Shown here one piece after another: positions 1-8,571 of a stretch of DNA of 64,000 nt; the stretch's first letter is position 1, and every line of letters begins with the position of its first letter. The position numbers and the translations under genes were made by a program. Under the pieces are notes generated by a model. It saw only the letters and a program-made list of their open reading frames with translations, made no database searches and was not told the origin of the DNA. Origin of the DNA: Ipomoea triloba (lineage: Eukaryota > Streptophyta > Magnoliopsida > Solanales > Convolvulaceae). The DNA lies in NCBI RefSeq assembly GCF_003576645.1, contig NC_044917.1:4148499-4212498 (forward strand), in the 5' to 3' direction.

Positions 1-460
1 GATTACCCCCCCCCCCCCGTTTCTCATGCTGGAAGAGAAGATCGTTAAAGTCACCCAGAACCACCCATGACAGGTTAGACCTACTCGCAAGAGACCTCAG
101 AAAGTCCCATGCCTCACCCCTCCTACTACGCTCTGGAAAGCCATAAAAACACGTCATTCTCCACACTCCAATGCCAACAATAGATACCTCCACATCCACA
201 TGATTCCTCGAATAACTCAAGAGTCTGGCCGTATTGTTCTTCTTCCACAATAAAGCCAATCCACCACTCAGACCACCACCATCCACATAAAAAAGACCCT
301 CAAACCCTAACTTGATTCGAAGGCGTTCTGCATGATCCCGTCTTACCTTGGTTTCCATAAGGAAAACGAAATCGGGCTTCTTACGAGACACAAGGTCTGC
401 AACTTCACGAACTGTACGTGGATTGCCCAAGCCACGACAGTTCCAACTAAGCGTACTCAT
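1..460 (-). CDS. LINE ORF2, N-terminal endonuclease domain (partial)
   Basis: The ATG at 460-458 opens MSTLSWNCRGLGNPRTVREV, the standard start of the apurinic/endonuclease-like (EEP) domain of plant LINE ORF2. Downstream motifs include a METK segment (the metal-binding Glu), SGGLALLWK, FYGFPERSRR and LGDFND with the conserved Asp. The frame is open to the window edge. The start codon overlaps the ORF1 stop codon in the tetranucleotide ATGA. Near the edge a run of 13 C (6-18; G on the coding strand) encodes an expanded glycine run after HEKR and keeps frame. The reverse transcriptase part is outside the window. Confidence 0.88.
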   Translation of the reverse strand, partial: MSTLSWNCRGLGNPRTVREVADLVSRKKPDFVFLMETKVRRDHAERLRIKLGFEGLFYVDGGGLSGGLALLWKKNNTARLLSYSRNHVDVEVSIVGIGVWRMTCFYGFPERSRRGEAWDFLRSLASRSNLSWVVLGDFNDLLFQHEKRGGGGN

Positions 461-1500
461 GATGACGGGCGGGCCTGGGAACTAGAACCCGCCATGTGCA
501 AGTTTTTTGACATGTCATGCATTGCAACATCACTACTGCCACTCCCCCGCCTACGTAAGGCAGCTGGCGGCCCTTCACGTCGTCGCTTGGACACGGCAAC
601 AACCTCTGCTTCCACCACAGCCCCCGTGACCGTACCCACTGCGTCATCAGCGCTGCTACCGCTAGGCGGCGTCGGTACCGCATCCGGCAACGGCAAACCC
701 CCTACCGGAACCAGCCACTTTTCCCCTACTGCTCTCGGCCCCCGACTGTGACCGGCGCGCAAGTCTGCGCCAAAAGGGTACTGATCGATCGGAATGGTCG
801 ACTCGCGCGCCTTTAGACAAAATTTGTAGGAGTGCCCCAGCATGCCACAAAAGAAACAATAATTATGGAGTCTCTCATACCTGAATGTCACCCAGCTGTA
901 CGTTCTATCACGCTTAAGGAGTTTCATCTTGCGTTTAATAGGCTTATCTACCGGAAGGGCTACTCGGATGCGGTAGAAGTTAAGCCATGGTGCCCCCGTG
1001 AAACGATCATCGCACATAACAAACTTGCCGAGAAAATTCCCAATCTGCTCCTGAATCAGCTCGGATGTATACCCCATCGGTAGGTCATGGAGTTGCACCC
1101 ACATCTCCACCGAATCCAACACTACATCACCCGGTAGAACGCCGTCCATTACCGGCTTGCAAACTAGGGTAGCATTCTCATACGTCTATAGCCCCTCGTC
1201 AACAACATACTGCAGATCGGAAGCGTGGAAAAAAACAAACAGGAAAAGATTTGGCTCTAGCTCCGTTATCTGGACACCCTTTACCGGCTTCCATACTGAC
1301 GCCATTACTTGCCTCATGTACTCCAGCTTAATCAATCTCGCTGTCAAAAATCGACCGACAAGCGGCCACGTTTGAACAGCACCAGCAGCAGTCTCGCCGT
1401 TCGTCACCATTACAGGCTCGAACGTCTCATCTTCGTCTTCGAGCACCATGTCCGCCCAGCGAGTCGAAAGACCCATCACCGCAGCATCCGTCGTCGCCAT
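457..1500 (-). pseudogene. LINE ORF1 (DUF4283 plus CCHC-type zinc knuckle), one in-frame stop
   Basis: Starting at the ATG of 1500-1498 (MATTDAAVMG), the frame runs through a DUF4283-like region, meets a TAG at 1188-1186, and continues in the same frame to 457. The TAG sits where related proteins carry Trp after VVDEGL, so it is most simply a TGG-to-TAG change. After the stop come the typical continuation TYENATLVCKPV and a zinc knuckle of form CX2CX4HX4C (CFFCGMLGHSYKFC). The C-terminal third is low-complexity, rich in Ala, Gly and Arg. ORF1 proteins of this class bind element RNA. An upstream in-frame Met at 1536 is possible, but the one at 1500 fits the family better. Confidence 0.8.
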
Positions 1501-1615
1501 GCAGAAAGAACGAGAAGAAAACACCGGGGAGATCACCGAAAAAAACGAAAGAAAGCCAGAAAGACCTAGAGAAACCCTAGGAAGGAGAAAACCCTAGAGA
1601 GCTAGGGAGCTAGTT

Positions 1616-2585
1616 TTACGTGAGAATTTTCCTGACATGTTTGACATGTTACTTGACCTACAAAATGATTTTTTGTATTTGACTTATAAGTGTTATTTAT
1701 TATAATTTACTTTTTAACTGACATTTTTGTCCAGACAAAGTGTCCATTGCTCTTCAGTAAATCCTAATAAAGAGTTTTTTTTTTCCTAATATGCAAAATA
1801 GTGTTGTACAACACATTAATAATAAAATCACTTATTAAAAAGTTTTTTTTGTAACGAGTGAAATTTGCAGCCACTAATCAAGAGTGTATACCGGGTAAAC
1901 TATGCTCTTGTGTAATAGCTCGCAAACTATACTGAGAAAACTCTGCGTGACAAGCTAGACTGAAAAGGTGCTGACAAGAATATGAATTATTCATGACCTT
2001 CTAGTACGAGAATGTTCTACCCACTCAGTTTGGGCCATTTTTTTTTTACTTCATTTCTAATCTTGGCGCATGCATTATACATTTATACCCCCGAAAAAAG
2101 GTCTATAATTTTTTTATCAAATATATTTAAAAAATATAATTGAAATAACAAATTTTAAAAGTATACTAAGCCTTTTTCCAAAATTTGATGAAATTTCCAT
2201 GACTATATTCAGAGACATAGAGCCCAAAATCACAACTTGATGGGAATATCAATTTCTAAAAGTATACTAAATCATTTTCTTTAGTGTAATAAGAGAGCCC
2301 GAGCCCAAAAATAGCATTTGCAAAATCCTATATTGGATCAAACTTGCGGGCCGAAAAATGAAAGCCCGAAAATATGGACAAAAGGATACCTACAAAGTGA
2401 AGTTGTGGAGAAGAGAGTGGCAGCATCATATCACTCACTTCCCCTCCACAAATCAAATTTATGAATTATCTTCTATGATCTATCCAAATTTCTGTGTTTC
2501 ATCCCCATCCCCACGTTAACCAAAACCATTTTTTTCTTAATAACCCTAAAATCACTCCAAAATTTGAAAAAGATTACCCTGCACA
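1616..2585. other. Intergenic, AT-rich; presumed promoter/5' UTR of the site-2 protease gene at its right end
   Basis: No coding region or RNA gene was recognised. A short phrase AAAAGTATACTAA occurs twice, near 2157 and 2263. The last 150 bases before 2586 are pyrimidine-rich and probably contain the 5' UTR of the downstream gene. No clear TATA box position could be fixed. Confidence 0.4.
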
Positions 2586-3920
2586 ATGATAATAAACCTC
2601 TCTTCTTCTCCCCCTGCTTCTTCTTCTTCTTCGTTAGCTTCATGCCTCAGTAGATTAGCAAGTTCGAAGGCACCCATTTCAGAATTCCCTCTAAGAAGCA
2701 AATCCCAGATTTCAAAATCCTCACTTCACTGCTCTTTTTCTTCTCTACGCTTATTCAAGAATGGGGGGAGGAGGAAAAGGTTCAAGCTTCAGGCAATAGG
2801 AGGGCTGGATTTTGGTGGGTTTGAGGGTGCCCAGTCAGTTCTTGAGGCAGCTGGAGTGTTGACCGCTATCATCATAGTTCATGAAAGCGGTCACTTCTTG
2901 GCCGCTTATCTCCAGGGAATTCATGTAAGTAAGTTCGCGGTTGGGTTTGGTCCAATTTTAGCTAAGTTCAATTCCAAGAATGTGGAGTATTCAATTAGAG
3001 CATTTCCTTTAGGTGGTTTTGTTGGGTTCCCTGATAATGATCCTGATAGTGATATCCCACCAGATGATAAGAATCTGCTAAAAAATAGGCCTATTTTTGA
3101 TAGAGTGCTTGTAATTTCAGCTGGAGTGATTGCTAATATAGTGTTTGCTTATGTTATAATCTTCACACAAGTCCTCTCAGTTGGATTGCCAGTGCAAGAG
3201 GCCTTCCCTGGTGTGCTGGTACCAGATGTTAGGCCATTTTCTGCGGCTAGCCGAGATGGCATAATCCCTGGGGATGTCATTCTAGGGGTTAATGGAATTG
3301 AACTTGGGAAAACTGGGCCTAATTTGGTGTCTGAGGTTGTTGATGTTATTAAGAATAGCCCGAAAAGAAGTGTGTTGCTTAAGATAGGGAGGGGAGAGCA
3401 AAATGTTAATGTTTATGTTACTCCTGATATGAATACAGATGGTACTGGTCGAATTGGAGTACAGTTAACCCCGAACTATAAGCTTTCGAAGGTTAGCCCT
3501 AGGAATATATTTGAAGTTTTCAGCTTCTCGGGGCGTGAGTTTTGGGGACTCACATATAATGTGTTGGACAGCTTGAAACAGACGTTTTTAAACTTCTCTC
3601 AATCTGCTAGCAAGGTTTCTGGTCCGGTTGCTATTATTGCTGTTGGTGCTGAGGTTGCAAAATCGAATATAGATGGTCTATACCAATTTGCTGCGGTTTT
3701 GAACCTTAACCTTGCAGTGATAAACCTTCTTCCTTTGCCTGCTTTGGATGGGGGTTCATTGGCTTTGATTCTCATAGAAGCAGCTAGGGGTGGGCGGAAG
3801 CTTCCTTTAGAATTAGAGCAGCGGATTATGTCATCTGGAATCATGTTTGTCATAATTCTTGGACTATTCCTTCTGGTGCGGGACACACTAAATCTTGACT
3901 TCATAAGGGATTTATTGTGA
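2586..3920 (+). CDS. Chloroplast site-2 (RseP/M50-type) zinc metalloprotease, ARASP2-like
   Basis: A single uninterrupted exon encodes 444 aa. Residues 1-70 are rich in Ser and basic residues with almost no acidic ones, as in a plastid transit peptide. The zinc site HESGH lies at residues 99-103 inside a hydrophobic stretch. A PDZ-like domain occupies about 205-285 (RDGIIPGDVILGVNG). The second catalytic segment, LPALDGG with Asp388, lies in a membrane segment, and a last membrane helix spans about 413-431. This is the intramembrane-cleaving site-2 protease architecture of bacterial RseP and of the plant ARASP/AraSP family, which acts in plastid inner membranes. Length fits the family. The start is the first Met of the open frame. 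The substrate is not readable from sequence. Confidence 0.93.
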   Translation: MIINLSSSPPASSSSSLASCLSRLASSKAPISEFPLRSKSQISKSSLHCSFSSLRLFKNGGRRKRFKLQAIGGLDFGGFEGAQSVLEAAGVLTAIIIVHESGHFLAAYLQGIHVSKFAVGFGPILAKFNSKNVEYSIRAFPLGGFVGFPDNDPDSDIPPDDKNLLKNRPIFDRVLVISAGVIANIVFAYVIIFTQVLSVGLPVQEAFPGVLVPDVRPFSAASRDGIIPGDVILGVNGIELGKTGPNLVSEVVDVIKNSPKRSVLLKIGRGEQNVNVYVTPDMNTDGTGRIGVQLTPNYKLSKVSPRNIFEVFSFSGREFWGLTYNVLDSLKQTFLNFSQSASKVSGPVAIIAVGAEVAKSNIDGLYQFAAVLNLNLAVINLLPLPALDGGSLALILIEAARGGRKLPLELEQRIMSSGIMFVIILGLFLLVRDTLNLDFIRDLL

Positions 3921-4607
3921 TGATTCGGCAAAATGTTTCCCCGATAGCTTTGGGCTTGGAAAACGTCTGATTGTAAATGCACATACATGCCTCGAAGGCA
4001 AAAGAGTTGCCTATGGTGAGTTGATTTAAACCTTTGTCTCCTAAATATTCAATGGCAGGAAGCTCTTGACCTCATCTCGGTCCTTGATTGTGATCCAACG
4101 ATGGACACAGATTTAAAGTGTACTAGTAGTTCACTGCACTAAACGTGGAGAATTGAGCTAGGTCTCCACCATATGATACTTTACCTGCATATTTGTACCA
4201 TTAAAACCCTTTACATTTACATTTTTATGGATCACATTGAGTCTGAATACTTGGAATAGATTGTTCCTCTCAAATCTTTTGATAATCGTCTCCATGATTG
4301 TCTATCTGTTGACCATAAAAACCTGACATATTGTTTACTATATCATCAATTCTTGACTTGAAAATTTCCTCTCTGCAATGAGAAGCCTTTTTAGATTTTG
4401 AGGTCTGTTTCTTTCCCTGTGGCATTTACACTAGTCTGGGCAGCTGAATTTATTGATTATTACAGGGAGGTCTTTGAATGCTGCAGTTATGATCTGTTTT
4501 CTTCAAAGCCATAATGTCATTCAGTGAATAAACTGCTTATGTTTTAGTCTCTGTCCTGTTCTCCAGGTAAGCCAATGCTCTTTGGGAACTAACCTCTTGC
4601 AAGTTCA
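3921..4607. other. 3' flank of the site-2 protease gene
   Basis: AT-rich sequence that probably holds the 3' UTR. No ORF worth calling and no RNA gene was recognised. Confidence 0.35.
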
Positions 4608-4681
4608 GTAGATTGAGAAAATAGTTATGAACAGATACTGCATTGTAACAAAATTAATAGTACTAAAAAAAAAAAAAAAAA
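4608..4681 (+). mobile_element. 3' fragment of a tRNA-derived SINE
   Basis: The segment GTAGATTGAGAAAATAG...AGATACTGCATTGTAACA...AATAGTACT followed by 17 A matches the 3' body and tail of the SINE family seen in full at 63596-63765 (minus strand). The tRNA-like head is missing, so this is a 5'-truncated copy with its poly(A) tail. Confidence 0.6.
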
Positions 4682-5040
4682 TATTTAAGATATGCTTGAG
4701 ACAGACCTTTTATTTACTAAACTATTGATACCTGGCAACAACAACATCGTATCTGAATGACTTCCAAGTTAGTTTTTGAGTATCTATAATTGACTATGCG
4801 TAACACTACTTCTTGAATCTATTGCATGGATTTTTTTAAATACTTAATTATTAGGAAAGCTTATAATGTGAATCAATACCAATGTTGATTGTACTTTTGT
4901 TTCGTGCATTATTAGTAATGCTTTCTAATCGTATACTTGATTGATTTTTAGTCCTATACATTATTTGTTGAGTACTTTTAGCATAAGTGTTTATTAATAT
5001 GTTAAAAGTTTTCTTTAATTATTATATAATTTTTTAATGA
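4682..5040. other. AT-rich intergenic spacer
   Basis: Nothing recognised on either strand. Confidence 0.3.
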
Positions 5041-5420
5041 TAATTCACCCATTTTTTGTCTTAGATTTATATGTGGCTATCCACTTTTAATCCCTTTTTT
5101 TTTTTTCAAAACATCTCCTCTTGATCCTAATATTATTGTAGCATGACCATTGTTGGTTCTACATCAACAAAATCGTTTAACTTTCATAAAATACAAGCGC
5201 ATTTAGGTCTTCAATTATGAATTTTTTTAAATAAAAATATAGTGGGTCAACCCACTTTGTATAAAAATGTCCTTGTATTTAAGAGCATTTCAACGATTTT
5301 ATTGATGGAATACCAAAAATGGTCATGTCACAATAATACTAAGACCAAAGGGAATGTTCTAAAAAATGACTAAAATTAGATTATCACCTATAAATCTAGG
5401 ACTAAAATTGAAATTAACTC
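5041..5420. mobile_element. Foldback MITE, Mutator-like, family A
   Basis: The two halves are inverted copies of each other: TCTTAGATTTATATGTGGCTA near the left end mirrors the right end, which reads ...CACCTATAAATCTAGGACTA and closes with AATTAACTC at 5420. Inverted homology continues inward (GCATGACCATTGTTGG against GGTCATGTCACAATAATA). A second copy lies at 59467-60430. An 8-of-9 base direct repeat (TTCACCCAT at 5044-5052, TTCACCCAC at 5421-5429) may be a target-site duplication, but the left terminus would then be about 10 bases shorter than in the other copy. Confidence 0.65.
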
Positions 5421-5464
5421 TTCACCCACTAACGACTCATTAAGAATTGATAGATTTAGGAAAG

Positions 5465-5840
5465 GAAAAAAGTATCAAATATGCCACTAAACTTATTGTT
5501 TTTGTGCAATTGAATTTCTGAACTTAAAAAGTGTGCAATTGAACACCATTAAACAAGAAAATTTTGTGCAATTGAGATATTTTTGGTTTTCTTTTAATGC
5601 AATTTGAATTGAAAACGTTTCAATCTTTCCTCCCAACTAGTATGACGTAGGAAAGGACAACTCTTAGTATATACCATGTAAGCAATATGATTGGATAATA
5701 CTATAAAAAATTAGAAAATAGTCCCAATTGCACATACTTTCCTTGTTTGATAGATTGATTGCACACTTTTTAAGTTCAATGACCAAAGTGTACGAAATTA
5801 ATAAGTTCAGTAACTTATTTGATAGTTTTTTTTTTTTATA
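5465..5840. mobile_element. Foldback MITE, family B
   Basis: An inverted repeat of about 110 bp spans most of the element. The left arm, from AGTATCAAATATGCCAC through CTGAACTTAAAAAGTGTGC, matches the reverse complement of the right arm (GCACACTTTTTAAGTTCA ... AATAAGTTCAGTAACTTATTTGATA). It contains no coding capacity. Such long-armed small elements are usually non-autonomous Mutator-type derivatives. No clean target-site duplication was found. Confidence 0.6.
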
Positions 5841-6425
5841 TAGATTTATGATACATGGCATGTCAAGCCACTTAAAAAGTAAACGGTGTTATATTTTAGG
5901 GCGGGGGAGGGGATGAAAATAGTCCTTTTTTATTGCACAGTTCAACTCCTAACGTGAGTGACTTATTGGCATTAAATAATGACTGCTTATTTTTCTCGTC
6001 ATTAAAAAAAAAATTCATAGTCGCTAAATATGCACTTTTAATAAAGCTCACATTGTAATCTTAACTAACAAATGACTATAAGGAGATAAACCAATTTAAA
6101 TCATTCATAATTGATAAGCTCAAATAAAAAAGATAAAAAGATTAATAAACAACTCACATGTAGAGTACAAGTGTACAACTTTAAAAGTTTTAGTTGCCAA
6201 GTAGGAAACTCTCATCCTTATACCATACGAAAGTTCATATGGAAAAAGAAAATTAAAAAACAAAAACAAAAAAAAAGGGAAAAAGAAAAGGAAAATTAAA
6301 AAAAATGAAATAATTACGGAGGTGAGAATTGAAAAAGAGTGGAGAAAGAAAACTGCGCAAAAAAATGTAGCATGAGCCATGAAGCTTGCAAGCCGGGACG
6401 AGAACTAAGCTCACGCCTACCATTC
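5841..6425. other. Spacer leading into the MYB promoter
   Basis: AT-rich, with a purine-rich stretch (A and G only, about 6245-6300). No gene recognised. Confidence 0.35.
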
Positions 6426-6510
6426 TATAAATCCTCCACACCCTCCTCTCCGCTCTCACTCTCATCTCTCTCCCTCCCTCTCTCCCGCACTCTCTTTCAC
6501 CCAATTCCCT
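6426..6510 (+). promoter_or_regulatory. TATA box and CT-rich leader of the MYB gene
   Basis: TATAAAT at 6426-6432 is followed about 20-75 bases later by a CT-rich tract (6447-6500), a common feature of plant core promoters and 5' UTRs. The start codon at 6637 would then have a 5' UTR of about 180 bases. Confidence 0.5.
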
Positions 6511-6636
6511 TTTCTCCATAGATTTTCTTCTTTTCTTTAAACAAAACAAAAACACACAAGAAAAATCGCCCTTCAATTCCAATTAAAATCAAACCAAATA
6601 ACAGAAGAGCCAACACAAGGGCGGCACGGTGTGTTG

Positions 6637-8571
6637 ATGGCCCCGGATGGCGGAGGAATGAAGAACGGCGGCGGAGCGTCGGGGAGAACCGGAGGAGCGC
6701 GGCAGATGCTGAAGAAAGGGCCGTGGACGGCGGCGGAGGACGCGATTCTGATGGAGTACGTGAAGAAGCACGGCGAAGGGAATTGGAATGCGGTGCAGAG
6801 AAATTCTGGATTGATGAGATGCGGTAAGAGTTGCAGGTTAAGATGGGCTAATCATCTCAGACCTAATCTCAGAAAAGGCGCCTTTTCCCCCGAAGAAGAA
6901 CGCCTCATCGTCGAGCTCCACGCTAAGCTCGGTAACAAATGGGCTCGCATGGCCGCTCAGGTTCATTAATATTCATATATTCTCTCTGTCTCATTTTATC
7001 TAGTCAAATTTACTATTCTTTTTGTTTATTTTGTTTAGGTTTTTTATAAATTTAATTTTTTTTTATAGTATCTCATTAATTAAATGAGAATAAAAGAATA
7101 TAAAGAATAATACAATTAATTTACAATATTCTAAGAATAATATTGTTGTTGTTGGGGATTTGGTAGCTGCCTGGAAGAACAGATAACGAGATCAAGAATT
7201 ACTGGAACACGAGGCTGAAGAGAAGACAGAGAGCGGGATTACCTATATATCCTCAAGAAATTCAACCGCAAAACACATATCATCATCCAAACCAGATTCT
7301 AATACAACAAACTCGATCCAGCCGTTCATCGTCTCCGCTGTCAGCGCTTTTATCGGCTCCGCCGCCGCCGCATCACCTGCCCAAGCCCGCCGCCCCTTAT
7401 AATCCCCCTCCGTCGATTTACGACCACATGTTCGATTCTCCGGCGACCTTGAAATCTGCTCCGGTGGCCACTCTGCAAGGCCACGGCTCTCATTTCAAGT
7501 TCTTCTCAGCCCCGCCGGGCGGCCTCGCTTTAACATTGGCGGCCTCGTCTAATAAACCCGGCCAGTTCTCCTCCCCTGTTACGCCGCCGTTGCCGAAACA
7601 TTTCAACGCGCCGTTGCCGATCCCGTCGCTCCCGTTTAGCGCTCTCCATCCCTTCTCCGCCGTTTTCGGCGGCCCGTCGGGAGCCAACATGCAAGAGCGA
7701 CCTTCAATCCAAACCCCCGTGCCGGCGGCCACTCCGACCACATCGTCCGGGATCACCGGGAGCCTTTACCCGGCGCCGAGCGACGACGCTAATGACTATG
7801 AAGTTCTCCCGGGCTTGCCGCGAAGCAACAGTGGGTTATTGGAGGATTTATTGCACGAATCTCATGCTTTGGCGCGCGACGTCGAGAAAATTAACAAAGA
7901 TTCCTCGGACGGAAAAGGGAAACAAAAATCTACGTCGGACGAGTACGAAGCTTTGCTGGGAAATCCATCACCGCCCGCCGTCCATGAACAAGCAGTGTAT
8001 AGCTTTGGCTATGAAGGTTCAATCCCTTATAATTCACCATTTTGTTATGATAAGGCTGAGTGAGTGAGATCGTCTAATGGGTCAGATTTTAATTAATGTG
8101 TCAAATTTTTGAACTTATTAATCAATGATCTGACCTATCTCACAGATTGAGACCAGGTCTTATACAAATTTTTGTAGTTTTATTATTAAATCCTTAATCT
8201 TTAGGCCTTATACTTTGACCCAACAAAATTTGGAGGGTTATTATTTTTCTTAATAATCAATTAATTGGTATTATTAGTGACTTGTTTGTGAATTTATAGG
8301 CGAATCAGCTTCAGCCAAGGAAAGTAATAGTCCGGTGGACGACGATATATTGAGTCTTCTTGACAATTTTCCACTGGCTGTACCGGTTCCTGATTGGTAC
8401 GAAGACGGGAAGGGCGGCGGCGATTTGGTGAACGGAGGAGCATTTAATACGATGCAGGGCGGCGGTGGTGCTACCGGCGTCGTGGGGAATCACAAAGAAG
8501 AGTCGAAATCGTCAAGCACGACAACCTCGGAGTCAACGTTGTGCTGGAATAACATGCCTTGTATTTCCTAG
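6637..8571 (+). CDS. GAMYB-class R2R3-MYB transcription factor (MYB33/65/101-like)
   Basis: Exon 1 is 6637-6960 and exon 2 begins at 7167, spliced in phase 0 between MAAQ and LPGRTDNEIK. Residues about 27-130 form the R2 and R3 repeats with the regular Trp spacing (GPWT, GNWNAV, RLRWANHL; GAF in place of the first R3 Trp). RLKRRQRAGLPIYPQEI just after R3 marks GAMYB subgroup 18, gibberellin-responsive activators of aleurone and anther genes that are controlled by miR159. The rest is Pro/Ser-rich, with a conserved acidic C-terminus (DDDILSLLDNFP, VPDWY). The exon 2/3 junction is uncertain. The best donor (GTGAGT at 8060) with an acceptor at 8324 gives 487 aa; a weaker donor at 8044 with an acceptor at 8299 gives 490 aa. 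The nearest AG (8299) used with the good donor would hit a stop within 10 codons. The start is the first ATG; upstream in-frame GTG/TTG codons were ignored. Confidence 0.9.
7693..7713 (+). promoter_or_regulatory. miR159 target site inside the GAMYB coding region
   Basis: The 21-base site AAGAGCGACCTTCAATCCAA(A) matches the reverse complement of canonical miR159 except at site positions 1, 7 and 8, which oppose miRNA bases 21, 15 and 14. The seed region and the cleavage region (miRNA bases 2-13) are fully paired. In frame it encodes QERPSIQ. Position and sequence are those expected in GAMYB mRNAs, which are cut by miR159 in vegetative tissue. Confidence 0.85.
8058..8168. mobile_element. Small MITE (GTGAGA...TCTCAC family) at the start of MYB intron 2
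   Basis: The left end (GTGAGTGAGATCGTCTAATG then GGGTCAGATTTT) is mirrored by the right end (ATCTGACCTATCTCACAGAT then TGAGACCAGGTCTTATACAA). The terminal motif resembles the common plant small elements ending in TTGTGTGAGACCGTCTCAC. The left terminus coincides with the GTGAGT splice donor of intron 2. A related element lies at 52622-52742. Exact ends and duplication were not resolved. Confidence 0.5.

Larger units (their letters stand above)
1..1615 (-). mobile_element. LINE (non-LTR retrotransposon), 5' part, runs off the window
   Basis: On the minus strand a short 5' leader (about 1615-1501) is followed by an ORF1 with DUF4283 and zinc-knuckle signatures and then by the start of ORF2, an endonuclease. 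This is the usual order in plant L1-type LINEs. The 3' part (rest of the endonuclease, reverse transcriptase, tail) lies beyond base 1, so target-site duplications cannot be checked. The reading frames are nearly intact, with one nonsense codon, which suggests a fairly young copy. The 5' end near 1615 is estimated from where the GC-richer element meets AT-rich flank. Confidence 0.85.

Noticed and set aside
3599..3988. Minus-strand 129-codon ORF
   Set aside because: Antisense shadow of the site-2 protease coding region.
7428..8063. Stand-alone ORF of 211 codons starting at 7428
   Set aside because: It is the inner part of GAMYB exon 2; the true frame continues upstream to the acceptor at 7166 and the apparent stop at 8061-8063 falls in the intron.
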